A stretch of 64,000 nucleotides of DNA from Achromobacter aloeverae (GTDB lineage: Bacteria > Pseudomonadota > Gammaproteobacteria > Burkholderiales > Burkholderiaceae_B). Position numbers and translations under genes: made by a program. Positions 16,797 to 25,870 of this stretch are shown here, piece by piece (the first letter of the stretch is position 1; each line of letters opens with the position of its first letter). The notes under the pieces are model-generated. The model was given only the letters and a program-made list of their open reading frames with translations, had not been told where the DNA came from and did not search any database. Location: positions 1 through 64,000 of the forward strand of contig NZ_PYAL01000001.1 in the NCBI RefSeq assembly GCF_004121055.1, given 5' to 3'.

Positions 16797-17792
16797 TCAG
16801 AACACGATCTTGAATCGCGGCGAAGGCTGTTTGCCGGGAGTTGCTCCCAGCGGCAGACCGATTTTCGGTTCATGGGTCATGGAATACGCGATGCTCAAGT
16901 CGCCTGCCGTCGGCCGTGATTTGAGTTCGCTGACCTGCCTCGGCGTGAAACTCGAAAAGTCATGCAGCGTGAGGACTTGACGATCATCGGCGTCCGCGAC
17001 TGTGCAAAAAAATCCGGAGACGCCCGGATCGACATGCGTCCCTTGGTAGCTCCCACGGACCGTGTCGGCGGCTTGTATCTGAAAACCATGCTCGGCGGCA
17101 TAGGCATTGCACTGATCACGTTCGGCTTGACGTAGCTCCAATGCCTTAATCGCATCAAGGACCCATTGCTCGGGCGTCCCGGTCAGCGCGATACGAAACC
17201 GCCGGGCACCCGCGAGATGGCCGACGTCTTCCTGCTCAATGCTTGCTTGCCGTGTGTAGGGCTGCCCATCGTAGGAGTTATCGTAGAGTCGCGCATGGTC
17301 GGCGTGCTCGATTGCGGCGGGCAATAGCGCCATCGTCCTTGCATAGCGTTCGCGTGTTCTATCTTCCGGCACATCGTGGCCGGTAGTCGTCCTCGTGCGG
17401 ACGCGGTACGCCACTCGTCGTACATTAATGTCGGCGTTTTTAGTGCTTATGAAAACAAGCTGCACCGCATAGCCCGCAGCGCGAAGTTCGGCGAGTTCCG
17501 CCAGCTTGGTAGGGTGGCTCATCACCGTCTCGAACGCGAACGCCTGCCCGGCTTCCATCGCCCGCTGACGATGCAGAAATGCCACCTTTTGCGCGGCGCG
17601 ATCGGGATGCAGCCCTTCGGCGCGGGCGAGATCAAGCGTCTCAGGCAACTTGCGGATGACATCCGGGTTGATGATCACATTGGGAAGCGAATCCTGCGAC
17701 CGCTTGCGATATTCCGCTTCAATGGCTTGTATGACCGAGGTCTTGCCGGATCCGTTGGGCCCGGCCATGATCAGGACTCGTAAAGGGTGCAT
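16797..17792 (-). CDS. Zeta-toxin-family P-loop kinase
   Basis: From ATG 17792 the product has 331 residues. It opens MHPLRVLIMAGPNGSGKTSVIQ (P-loop GPNGSGKT at 11-18), followed by NVIINPDVIRKLPE, an AFETVMSHPTKLAELAELRAAGY segment and VQLVFISTKN. This is the zeta-toxin/ATP-binding kinase pattern; characterised zeta toxins phosphorylate UDP-N-acetylglucosamine. The C-terminal ~130 residues are not recognised. A small gene upstream on the same strand may be its partner, separated by a terminator-like hairpin. Whether it is toxic, or an ordinary small-molecule kinase, is not shown by the sequence. Confidence 0.75.
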   Translation of the reverse strand: MHPLRVLIMAGPNGSGKTSVIQAIEAEYRKRSQDSLPNVIINPDVIRKLPETLDLARAEGLHPDRAAQKVAFLHRQRAMEAGQAFAFETVMSHPTKLAELAELRAAGYAVQLVFISTKNADINVRRVAYRVRTRTTTGHDVPEDRTRERYARTMALLPAAIEHADHARLYDNSYDGQPYTRQASIEQEDVGHLAGARRFRIALTGTPEQWVLDAIKALELRQAERDQCNAYAAEHGFQIQAADTVRGSYQGTHVDPGVSGFFCTVADADDRQVLTLHDFSSFTPRQVSELKSRPTAGDLSIAYSMTHEPKIGLPLGATPGKQPSPRFKIVF

Positions 17793-17849
17793 TTTTGTTC
17801 TGTTTGTCGCCCCAGGGGGCGCTCTTGCCTTGGGGCGGCCCGGCGGCAA

Positions 17850-17878
17850 AAGAAAAAAGGGCCTGCCGGCCCCTTTTA
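17850..17878 (-). terminator. Rho-independent terminator-like hairpin between the small gene and the zeta-like gene
   Basis: Read on the minus strand, an A-rich run leads into AAGGGGCC-GGCA-GGCCCTT (one bulged base) and then TTTTCTTTT. It begins about 16 bases after the small gene's stop and lies about 60 bases before the zeta-like start. It should end or attenuate transcription between the two genes. Confidence 0.7.
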
Positions 17879-17893
17879 TCGGATGCGAGAATG

Positions 17894-18112
17894 CTATCGG
17901 ATGCCGCCAACGGCGCGGATGCGTGGACGATGTCCGGCGCCCTCGGGCAATATGTTGGCATCACTGGAAGGCAATCCATGTTTGGCGGTAGTCTCCGCAA
18001 GCTGCTTCGCAAAGCGGCTGCGAATCGCTTCCTCGTCGATGCCCATGATGGTCGACGCGGAACCCTCCTTGGATTCCACTATACGGACGTGCTTGTGACT
18101 GGCTGATTGCAT
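17894..18112 (-). CDS. Small hypothetical protein, possible partner of zeta-like kinase
   Basis: The 72-residue frame from ATG 18112 has GGAG five bases upstream. The sequence starts MQSASHKHVRIVESKEGS, then TIMGIDEEAIRSRFAKQLAETTAKHG, and ends with a basic tail. It has no Cys or Trp and one central amphipathic helix, which is typical of small antitoxin-like partners, but I recognise no family. It does not resemble epsilon antitoxin. The ordering (small gene, then P-loop kinase) is the only support for a toxin-antitoxin role. Confidence 0.5.
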   Translation of the reverse strand: MQSASHKHVRIVESKEGSASTIMGIDEEAIRSRFAKQLAETTAKHGLPSSDANILPEGAGHRPRIRAVGGIR

Positions 18113-18363
18113 GGTTGCTCCCAAACGGGTGCGGCAGATGACTCAATTGTACGCTGTCAGGCCCATTAGGGCGAACAAGGCGCTTCGCATCGGCCCAAGC
18201 GGAGCTCAACGTGGATCTGCCGCGCTACTCGCTACGAGGCGCCCCTTTGCAATTGGGATCGACTCGTCTTATGGCCAGCATGAAAATGGGGCCAAAGCGA
18301 CCGTCCGGGGCTAAAGGGATATGGCCGCCATATTTTAGTTACATTTTTCCAGGTAGCCCAAAG

Positions 18364-18552
18364 CTAGGATCCGCAGGCCACTGCCGCGGCGGGATCCTGG
18401 ATCGCCCACGCGACGATGACCCCCTCCATGAACGCGGACATGCCCTCCGACGGCGACAGGTACACGGGCATGATGTCCGACGCCAAGCCGCTGTCTTGCA
18501 GCACCAGGATGCGGTCGGCCAGCGTCACGGCCTGGGCGACGTCGTCATGGAA
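18364..18552 (-). pseudogene. 3' scrap of an SsuB/TauB-like ABC ATPase gene
   Basis: The minus-strand frame reads HDDVAQAVTLADRILVLQDSGLASDIMPVYLS, which matches the H-loop and following region of nitrate/sulfonate/taurine-type ABC ATPases (THDVxEAVxLADR). No Walker A, signature or Walker B precedes it. It is joined directly to the 3' end of the DJ-1-like pseudogene near nt 18550 with a C-run at the junction. The rest of the transporter is absent from the window. Confidence 0.6.
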
Positions 18553-19653
18553 GGGGGGGCGTGACTGGCAATTCAAGTTGAAGGGCGACCAAGGCGGCCG
18601 AGGGCGAACCGTAGCGCTGGCGGATATCGGCCAACACGGCGCTGAAGGTATCGTGCGCGGATACTGAGGGCAGGGGAGGCGCCCGTTCGTCGGCGCGGTC
18701 CGGAATATAGGTCAGACCGCTGGCCATGCGTACCGGATGCGGCGCGGCGGTTTCGACCGATGCGCGGTATGTCCGCGCGTAGGCGTCCGTCGTGATCGCC
18801 AGCACCACGTCGTCCGCGCCCTCCGCCAAGGCCGCGCTGAAGGTCTCCTTGCGCCAGAACATCAATGTGTTCAAGGCGGCGGTGCGGATATGCCTGGGCG
18901 CAAGGCGGAAGGGCGAGGCGGCGGGAGCGGCGTCCCAGCGGCAAGGCCCAGCGCCCGCGCCATGGCGAGGGCGCGTTGCCTTCCCGCAATGGCCTCGATC
19001 AGTGCGAGCGTCACCGGCACGGACGCGCTGACGCCCGTCGTGGTGACGACGCGCCCGTCCACCACATACCTTGCGGCGTCCACGCGCCGGACGGCGGGGT
19101 GCGTTTCGAACAGTCGTTCGCGGGAGTACCAGTGCGTCGTTGCCGCGCGTCCGTCCAATAGCCCCGCGTGGGCCAGCACCCAGGCGCCGTCGCAGACGCC
19201 GACGACGACGGCGCCTTTTTCCCACTGCGACCGGACCCAGGCGAGCAGGCGCGGATCGTTGTCCTCGTGCACGGCGGGTACCACGACGTAATCGGCGCCG
19301 TCCGGGAACCTGTCATCGAAGGCCGCGATATCGAGATCCGGTTGGGCCTTGAGGGCAGGGAAGAAACGCATGGGCCCAGGCTCGGTACCGACCGCCCATA
19401 CTTCCGCGACTTCGGCCCGCTTGAGCAATGCATACGGAATGACGAAATCGGTAAGTTCGGTGTGCTGGTTGTGGCCGACCACGGCGATGCGGGGAGCGCG
19501 GTCGACATGACGAGGACCGGGCACGGTCGCCTCTGACATGCCGTATTCCGCGAGCGCAGGGATATCCCCGGCATCCCCCGCGGCGAGAAAAATGACGGCG
19601 CCACAGCCGCAGGCAAGCACAATTGCCGCCGCGCCCAAGAACTTCCTGTCCAT
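18545..19653 (-). pseudogene. Membrane-anchored DJ-1/PfpI-family gene, frameshifted
   Basis: Frame 1 from ATG 19653 encodes an N-terminal hydrophobic anchor and a DJ-1/PfpI domain (PRIAVVGHNQHTELTDFVIP, GVCDGAWVLAHAGLLDGRAATTHWY with the nucleophile Cys in VCDGA). It runs to ALGLAAGTP and then into nonsense ending near 18870. The homologous ending continues in another frame: DAAPAASPFRLAPRHIRTAALNTLMFWRKE... to DIRQRYGSPSAALVALQLELP, stop 18545. The frames join at GCT-GG near 18936; one extra T would restore Ala-Trp-Asp-Ala. So one base is missing. The gene is divergent from a GlxA-type regulator. Its function is unknown. Confidence 0.75.
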
Positions 19654-19795
19654 GATGAATGCCGCTCCGGCGAGATGAGAGGCCGTCATGGTAGGGATAG
19701 GTACTATATGGCAGCAACGACATATCCTTGTCTATTCCTGCCAATCCCTGCCTGTCAATGTGATGGCGTTGCCGCCGAAGGAGACGACCTTGAGC

Positions 19796-20821
19796 ATGGC
19801 GCCCGATACGCGCACGGACCGCTTGGTCATCCTGGTGTATGCCGATTTCCAGATGCTGGACGCGGCAGGCCCCGCCGACGTCTTTCATATGGCAAATGCC
19901 CTGGCGGCATCGCCCCGCTATGCCCTGCATATTTGCGCGTCGGCGGCGGGGCCGGTGGCGTCATCCGGCGCCTTGACCGTACAGGCGGAGAGCATCGATG
20001 CGGTGGATCCGCGAACGGTGGACACGCTGCTGGTGGTGGGCGGCGAGCAAGCGGGCCTGGTCGCGGCCGCCGCCGATGCGAGGCTGGCGCATTGGGTCGC
20101 GATGTGCCGGCATCGAGAGGGAAAACCGGCGCGGGTGGCGTCCGTGTGCACCGGCGCTTTTCTCCTGGGCCACTGGGGCATGCTGCAAGGTCGCCGGGCG
20201 ACCACCCATTGGGCGTCGACGCGACTTCTGCGTCAGTCCTGCCCGGGCGTGGAAGTCGACGCCGACAGCCTGTTCATACAGGATGGGGATCTCTGGACGT
20301 CCGGCGGCGTCACGGCGGGCATCGATATGTGCCTGGCCATTGTCGAACAGGATCTGGGACGCGCGCTGGCCACCAGGGTGGCGAGGCAGCTCAATCTTTC
20401 CGTGCGGCGGCAGGGAAACCAATCCCAATATTCGACCGTGATGCAGGGCCAGGCGGGCCGTTACGCGGATCTGGTCGACTGGTTGCGCGCGCATCTGGGC
20501 TCATCGGTCACCACGGAAGACATGGCGCGCGTGGTGTGCGAATCCCCGCGCAGTTTTCACCGGCACTTCCTGCGGGAACTGGGCGTGACGCCCCGGGCCT
20601 TTCTGGAACAGTTGCGCCTGGAGGCGGTGCGATCGGCGCTGGACAACGGGGCGACGTTAAAGTCGGCGGCGCAGTTGGCTGGCTATGGCTCAGAGGCCGC
20701 CCTCAGCAAGGCCTTCACGCGAAAATTCAAGCTGAGTCCATCGCAGTACCGGGGGCGGGGACCCTGGATGCCAAGGCCGCAGCGGCAAGATAGTCCAGGT
20801 GGAGATCAAAGTCGCGAATGA
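19796..20821 (+). CDS. GlxA-type AraC-family regulator with DJ-1/PfpI domain
   Basis: The ~341-residue protein has an N-terminal DJ-1/PfpI-like domain (LVILVYADFQMLDAAGPADVF, VASVCTGAFLLGHWGMLQGRRATTHW) and a C-terminal AraC helix-turn-helix pair (VTTEDMARVVCESPRSFHRHFLRELGVTPRAFLEQLRLEAV, then GYGSEAALSKAFTRKFKLSPSQYR). AAGGAG at 19778-19783 serves TTG 19790 (six-base gap) or ATG 19796. It is divergent from the broken DJ-1-like gene, a common pairing, and probably controlled it. Confidence 0.88.
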   Translation: MAPDTRTDRLVILVYADFQMLDAAGPADVFHMANALAASPRYALHICASAAGPVASSGALTVQAESIDAVDPRTVDTLLVVGGEQAGLVAAAADARLAHWVAMCRHREGKPARVASVCTGAFLLGHWGMLQGRRATTHWASTRLLRQSCPGVEVDADSLFIQDGDLWTSGGVTAGIDMCLAIVEQDLGRALATRVARQLNLSVRRQGNQSQYSTVMQGQAGRYADLVDWLRAHLGSSVTTEDMARVVCESPRSFHRHFLRELGVTPRAFLEQLRLEAVRSALDNGATLKSAAQLAGYGSEAALSKAFTRKFKLSPSQYRGRGPWMPRPQRQDSPGGDQSRE

Positions 20822-20867
20822 CCCACGCCGTGCCCTTCGGGTGACGGCCGCCCCCGGGATTATTCCG

Positions 20868-22037
20868 CTACGCCGCGCCGGGACTGTGCGCGTCCCCGTT
20901 GGCCGCTTGGGAGCGTCGGCCTGCGCTCCCCACCGCTGACGGCCGGGTCTCCGGTCCGGGCTCAGGCAGCGACGCCACGTAAAGCGTGCGTGCCGGGAAG
21001 GCAAAGCGCACGCCCAGGTCAGCGAAGGATTCCATCATGCCGATGTTGATGGCCTGCTGGATGTCCATATAGACGTTGTAGCCCGGGTCCAGAACGATAT
21101 AGACGACCTCGAAGTCCAGGAAGCTTTCGCCGAAGCCCTTGAAATGCGCGCGATCGAAGCGCGTCCTTTCCTGCTGTTTGACAATCTGCTCGACGATGCG
21201 CGGCACCTGGCGGGCCTGCGCCGGCGAGCAGTCGTGAGTCAATGAAAACTGGAAGACGATGCGACGCTCCTGCAGCCGCTTGTAGTTCTGGATGGTGGCC
21301 GACAGCATGCTGGCGTTGGACATGACGATTTGCTCGCCGCCCAGGCTGCGTATGCGCGTTGTCTTCAGCCCGACATGCTCCACGGTGCCGGCCAGCGACC
21401 CCACCACGATGAAATCTCCCACCTCGAACGGCTTGTCGACGGCGATGGACAGCGATGCGAACAGGTCACCCAGGATATTCTGCACGGCCAGCGCGACCGC
21501 GATGCCGCCGACCCCCAGGCTGGCCACGAAAGCGGTGATGTTCACGCCCATGTTGGAAAGCATGGCCAGCAGCACGATGCCCCACAGCAGCACTTTCGCG
21601 GCCCATACGGAAAGGGCGGCCAATGCCGTCAGCTGATTGCCCTGCACGCTGGCGTGCCGGCGGAAATAGGAATGCATGGCCAGCAGGATCGCCTGGTGCG
21701 CCCACAGGGCAATCTGCAGGATGGCGACGACGAACCACAGGCTGCCCAGGCGCGTGGCCCAGCGTTGCGGAAGGTCGAGCACGCCCATGCCTATCAATAA
21801 CGCGGCCAGGGCCAGCAAGGTGTTGCTGGTCTTCGAAACGACGTCGGCCACGATGGCGCTGACATGGGCGTTCGGCAAGCTCGCCATCGCCCGGAGGCGC
21901 CGGCGGACAAAGCTGATGACAAACCGGGCCACGAGGAAAACGACAATGGCGACGACGATTGCGAGCAGCCAGTTCGCCAATGAAATCTGCAGGAATTTGG
22001 TATCGGTAAAAAATGCATCGAGTACGGTCAAGGACAT
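20868..22037 (-). CDS. MscS-family mechanosensitive ion channel
   Basis: The product has 389 residues from ATG 22037, which follows GAGGAG at five bases; the upstream ATG 22049 overlaps that site and is less likely. Four or so membrane segments lead to the MscS pore helix and beta domain: NITAFVASLGVGGIAVALAVQNILGDLFASLSIAVDKPFEVGDFIVVG, then GTVEHVGLKTTRIRSLGGEQIVMSNASM. This is the standard MscS order. The C-terminus ends with a low-complexity tail. It should act as a tension-gated channel in the inner membrane. Confidence 0.92.
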   Translation of the reverse strand: MSLTVLDAFFTDTKFLQISLANWLLAIVVAIVVFLVARFVISFVRRRLRAMASLPNAHVSAIVADVVSKTSNTLLALAALLIGMGVLDLPQRWATRLGSLWFVVAILQIALWAHQAILLAMHSYFRRHASVQGNQLTALAALSVWAAKVLLWGIVLLAMLSNMGVNITAFVASLGVGGIAVALAVQNILGDLFASLSIAVDKPFEVGDFIVVGSLAGTVEHVGLKTTRIRSLGGEQIVMSNASMLSATIQNYKRLQERRIVFQFSLTHDCSPAQARQVPRIVEQIVKQQERTRFDRAHFKGFGESFLDFEVVYIVLDPGYNVYMDIQQAINIGMMESFADLGVRFAFPARTLYVASLPEPGPETRPSAVGSAGRRSQAANGDAHSPGAA

Positions 22038-22387
22038 GCGTCTCCTCATTCCAGGTAAATGGAGGTTTGAATGCAGGGGAACGGCGAGGGGAGCAGCCCC
22101 GTGTCAGCGCGGGGCCAAGGATATCGCCGCGGCGTATGTCAGCCCGGGCCATGGCAGGGAACAGCACTTGGCGTTCCCGCGCGTCTAGGCCCTCGGGAGG
22201 GCTGGACGCGATAGGTGGACGCCTCATACGAGGGCGTCCTGCGTCACATTGTCTCTTTTTTGAGCCGCGCGAATCAACCCTCGGGTTATGCTGCTGGCAC
22301 TGGCGTAGTGGCATGGCTACGTGCAGCAGTGCCATGTCGCGCGGATCTTCTCCATCCCTGGCTGTCGTCCTTGCAATGTGACGAACC
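22038..22387. other. Divergent intergenic region, MscS gene to P-type ATPase gene
   Basis: No gene-like frame was found. The only structure seen is a short stem GGACGCC at 22217-22223 pairing with 22233-22239. Promoters for the two divergent genes must lie here but no convincing -35/-10 pair was picked out. Confidence 0.5.
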
Positions 22388-24667
22388 ATGCGTAATCTTC
22401 GGCTGAACATCCTGCTGTTGGCCACTACTGTCCTCGCCCTGGGCATCGGCGGATTCCTTTACTGGATCGACGCATTGGCGAGCGCGCATGCGACGTGGAC
22501 GGCAGGTTCGCTGCCCGCCTTGGCCTGTACAGCCTGCAACGTGTACCGAGCGCTGGCGCGCCGCGAAATGGGGGCCGACGCGCTGGCCCTCATTGCCATC
22601 GTCGGCGCGATAGTCCTGGGCGAGGCCTTGTCCGCATGCATCATCGCGGCCATGTTCACCAGCGGGCAGGTGCTCGAGAGCTGGGCCGAGGATAGGGCCG
22701 GCCGGGAAATGTCCGCGCTGCTGGCGCGCGTGCCACGGACGGCGTGGAAAGTCGACGGTACATCCATCGTGAGCATCGACCTGGCCGCGATCAAGGCCGG
22801 GGACATCTTGCTGGTAAAGCCGGGCGACATCGTCCCCGTCGACGGCCTTGTCCTGTCGGCCACCGCTACCTTGGACGAATCCGTCCTGACGGGCGAGTCG
22901 ACCGCTGTCGAGCGGCGTCAAGGCAGCAATGTCCGCAGCGGTGCGGTCAATGCGGGCGGCCCCTTCAATCTGGTGGCGTCGGAGACCGCGGAACGCAGTA
23001 CGTTCGCGGGCATAAGCAAACTCATCGAAGCGGCCCGAAGCGCTCGGGCGCCCGCCGCGCGCCTTGCCGACAAGGCGGCCGCGTGGCTGATTCCGCTGGC
23101 GCTGGGACTCGCCGCGATCGCATGGGCGGTGAGCGGAGACCCACGGCGAGCCTTGGCCGTCCTGGTCGTGGCCACGCCTTGCCCCCTGATCCTTGCCGTT
23201 CCGGTGGCGCTGGTGTGCGGGATGTCGAACTGTGCCCGGCGCGGCATCCTGGTGAAAGGTGGGGGCGCCCTTGAGAACCTCGCGCGTGCGACCATCCTCT
23301 TTTTTGACAAGACGGGAACGGTGACGGGGGGCAGGGCGCGTATCGCCTATATCAAGGCTGCCAAGGGTGAAGACAAGACAGACGTCCTGCGCACCGCCGC
23401 GGCGGTGGACCAGATGTCGGCCCACATCACCGCGACGGTGATCGTAGCCACCGCGCGCGAGCGCCAGTTGCAGCTGGAGATGCCGCAAGACGTGGTCGAA
23501 ACGCATGGTGCGGGCGTATCGGCCACCTTGGGCGGCATTCCGGTGCGGGTGGGCACGCCGGATTTTGTCTGCAAGACCGTGCCGTGGCCGGAGTGGGCGC
23601 GGGAATTCCTGAAAACGGTCGGAGAACAGGGCGGATCGGGCGTCTTCGTGGCGAAGGGAGATCGCGTCATGGGCGCACTGCACCTGGCGGACCAGGTCAG
23701 GCTGGAGACGCCACGCGCACTGCGCCTGCTGAGACGCGCCGGAATCCGCCGTATGGTGATGCTGACCGGAGACCGACGGGATGTGGGCGAGGCCATCGGT
23801 TCCATCCTCGGCGTGGACGAGGTATGCGCCGAACTGGACCCGGCCGGAAAGGTAGCCGCGATTGCGCAAGCGCCGTCGGCGAGCATTTCCATCATGGTCG
23901 GAGACGGCGTCAATGACGCGCCTGCCTTGGCGTCGGCAAGCGTGGGCATTGCCATGGGCGCCCGCGGCGCCGCTGCCGCTTCCGAAGCGGCGGACGTGGT
24001 GCTATTGGTGGATCGCTTCGATCGCCTGGCCGATGCGATGGAGCTGGCCAAGGCCACCCGCCGCATCGCCGTCCAGAGCGTGTCGATAGGCATGGGCCTC
24101 TCGCTGGTTGCGATGATGGTGGCGGCCTTGGGCTATTTGCCCCCCGTGTACGGCGCCGCGCTGCAGGAACTTATCGATGTCGTCGCCATTATGAATGCCC
24201 TGCGTGCCTTGCGCGCGGAACCCTCGCGCCCGACCGGGCGCCGGCTTGCCGCGGAAGAGGCACGACGTTGGCGAGACCAGCATGAAAAGCTGATGCCGGT
24301 CCTGGACCGCTTGTCCTCCCTTGGCGGCCGGGTGCTGGACATGTCAGCGGCGCAGGCGGGACCGGTCCTGCAGGAGATCGACCAGTTGATCAGCGAGAAA
24401 ATCCTGAGTCATGAGCGCGAAGACGAGGCGGTCATCTACCCGGTCGTCGCGGAGCTTCTGGGGGGCGAGGATCCGCTAGCGCCCCTGAGTCGCACCCACC
24501 GCGAGATAGCGGCGCTGTCGCGGGAGCTGCACCGGGACGTCGTGGCATTCACCGAGACGGGTAGCGAGCGGGCGCTGCGCGATATCCAGCGGCTCCTTTA
24601 CAGCCTCGCCGCCATCCTGGAATTGCATTTTGCCCAGGAGGAAGAAATGTACCTGGCAGTGAGTTGA
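22388..24667 (+). CDS. P1B-type metal ATPase fused to a C-terminal hemerythrin-like domain
   Basis: The protein has 759 residues. ATPase motifs appear in order: TGES (168-171), the transmembrane metal motif TPCPLI (263-268), phosphorylated D307 in DKTGT and the hinge GDGVND (505-510). No N-terminal metal-binding (HMA) domain is present. The usual HP dipeptide of heavy-metal ATPases is HI (H346-I347). After the last membrane helices, residues ~625-757 form a hemerythrin HHE-type four-helix region with H632, H675-E676, H704, H715, H747 and E752. Such domains bind a di-iron centre and sense O2, NO or iron. This suggests metal (possibly iron) export tuned by a di-iron sensor. Substrate unknown. 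Confidence 0.88.
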   Translation: MRNLRLNILLLATTVLALGIGGFLYWIDALASAHATWTAGSLPALACTACNVYRALARREMGADALALIAIVGAIVLGEALSACIIAAMFTSGQVLESWAEDRAGREMSALLARVPRTAWKVDGTSIVSIDLAAIKAGDILLVKPGDIVPVDGLVLSATATLDESVLTGESTAVERRQGSNVRSGAVNAGGPFNLVASETAERSTFAGISKLIEAARSARAPAARLADKAAAWLIPLALGLAAIAWAVSGDPRRALAVLVVATPCPLILAVPVALVCGMSNCARRGILVKGGGALENLARATILFFDKTGTVTGGRARIAYIKAAKGEDKTDVLRTAAAVDQMSAHITATVIVATARERQLQLEMPQDVVETHGAGVSATLGGIPVRVGTPDFVCKTVPWPEWAREFLKTVGEQGGSGVFVAKGDRVMGALHLADQVRLETPRALRLLRRAGIRRMVMLTGDRRDVGEAIGSILGVDEVCAELDPAGKVAAIAQAPSASISIMVGDGVNDAPALASASVGIAMGARGAAAASEAADVVLLVDRFDRLADAMELAKATRRIAVQSVSIGMGLSLVAMMVAALGYLPPVYGAALQELIDVVAIMNALRALRAEPSRPTGRRLAAEEARRWRDQHEKLMPVLDRLSSLGGRVLDMSAAQAGPVLQEIDQLISEKILSHEREDEAVIYPVVAELLGGEDPLAPLSRTHREIAALSRELHRDVVAFTETGSERALRDIQRLLYSLAAILELHFAQEEEMYLAVS

Positions 24668-24677
24668 AGCGACTTCT

Positions 24678-25541
24678 TCAGCCCGCGCCCAGCGTTGCCT
24701 TGACGGCATGGACGAGTCCGAGCATGGGATCGTCCGCGGCCGCGGGATACAGCGCTTTCTCGCGCACCAGGGGAAATTGTCCGCTCTCCTTCCAGAAGGT
24801 TCGCGGGTCGAACTGGAATTTGGCGATGAGTTTGCGCCCGAAGTCCATTTCGGCGTGCTCGTACAGCAGCTTTTGTTCGGCGCTGGAGACTTCGGGGTAT
24901 TCGCCCAGCAGGTAGCCTTCCTGGATGTGCGGCCGCACGGCCTCGGGCGGGCAGACGCTGGCAAGGCGCACGATCTGGATGCCGGCTTCGGCGCTGGCGG
25001 TGATCGCGCCACTGACCTGGGGAACGCCTAGCACGAAGACGTAGGCCTTGTCCTTCGCGCGATGCGTGGCGAAGGACGCGGCGATGCGCAGGGATTGCGT
25101 GACGTCCAGCAGCGGCGTCGCGCAGACTTCGTAGTGCTGGAGGATTGCCCAGCGAAGAATGCGTTGCCGCGCCAGCCGCTGGCGTCCGATGTACTTGCGC
25201 GCCACGTATTCCGCGACCAGGGCTTTTTCCGCCGCGGCCAGTCCGGCGAAACGCTCTAGCAAGGTGCCATCCGAGGGAATCCGGTTCGGCGCGTCGGCCC
25301 GCAGCAGCGAGGGTTTCAGCGACGAATATCCCGACTTGTTCCGGTAGTCCCCCGTCTGCCCCCGAAACATGAGCACGAAATCACGGTTGTGGAACTGCAG
25401 GTCGGCCACCTTCGTCGCCAGTTCCATATAGGAGCGAACAGGGCAGGCGGCTTCCTTGCGTATGGCGCCGCAGGTCGACGGCTTGATGCGCCCGGTCGAC
25501 CCCTGGAACGTCCAGATTTTCTGGCTGCCTATGGTTTCCAT
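24678..25541 (-). CDS. FRG-domain protein
   Basis: The 287-residue product carries the FRG domain, named after its F-R-G motif, in FVLMFRGQTGDYRNK (about residues 55-69). It is followed by SLKPSLLR, and by ILQHYEVCATPLLDVTQSLRIAASFA, which is the usual (Q)HYG.PTPLLDwT block. The domain occurs in proteins of unknown biochemical function, often in accessory regions. There is no signal peptide or membrane segment. The gene is convergent with the P-type ATPase and follows a truncated carbonic anhydrase on the same strand. Confidence 0.8.
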   Translation of the reverse strand: METIGSQKIWTFQGSTGRIKPSTCGAIRKEAACPVRSYMELATKVADLQFHNRDFVLMFRGQTGDYRNKSGYSSLKPSLLRADAPNRIPSDGTLLERFAGLAAAEKALVAEYVARKYIGRQRLARQRILRWAILQHYEVCATPLLDVTQSLRIAASFATHRAKDKAYVFVLGVPQVSGAITASAEAGIQIVRLASVCPPEAVRPHIQEGYLLGEYPEVSSAEQKLLYEHAEMDFGRKLIAKFQFDPRTFWKESGQFPLVREKALYPAAADDPMLGLVHAVKATLGAG

Positions 25542-25557
25542 CGCGTCGAGTCCCTAT

Positions 25558-25755
25558 TCAGACGCACATCATCCGCCCAGCGTCAAAGATCAGTTCCGGC
25601 GCCACGCGGGCGTCGCGACAGCCGATCACCATGATTTCTGGATGTCGGCCTTCGGTGACTTGATGAAAGCGTGCGCGTTCAGTGGCAAAGCGTCCGGTAG
25701 GAAACGCTTGGTAACCCGCGAAAGGACGGTCAGGAAACGAAGGAGTCTGCTTCAT
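25558..25755 (-). pseudogene. Truncated beta-carbonic anhydrase, N-terminal 65 residues
   Basis: From ATG 25755 the frame reads MKQTPSFPDRPFAGYQAFPTGRFATERARFHQ, then PEIMVIGCRDARVAPELIFDAG and a stop three codons later. This is the beginning of a beta-class carbonic anhydrase, including the zinc-ligand Cys and the Asp of the CxDxR motif. The remaining ~150 residues (second His and Cys ligands) are missing. The truncation abuts the FRG gene's leader, which suggests a deletion joining the two. Confidence 0.75.
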
Positions 25756-25870
25756 GGTGGGATGGTTTCGCGGTAGCGGCCGAGGCGGCCGAATGCTCTG
25801 TATTCTAGCGAGGCTGAGCCGCGATATCAGTGCGCGCCTACGCTCCATTCTTGCTCAGCCGGAGACAACC

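Noticed and set aside
18319-18333. ATATGGC-C-GCCATAT inverted repeat as a transposon end
   Set aside because: No partner copy or target duplication was found around the zeta-like locus.
22217-22239. Seven-base hairpin upstream of the P-type ATPase gene as riboswitch or operator
   Set aside because: It is short, isolated and about 150 bases from the start codon, with no conserved riboswitch features seen.
25558-25848. Longer start for the carbonic anhydrase remnant
   Set aside because: The upstream 31 codons are Arg/Pro-rich and precede the normal MKQTPSF start; homology begins only at 25755.
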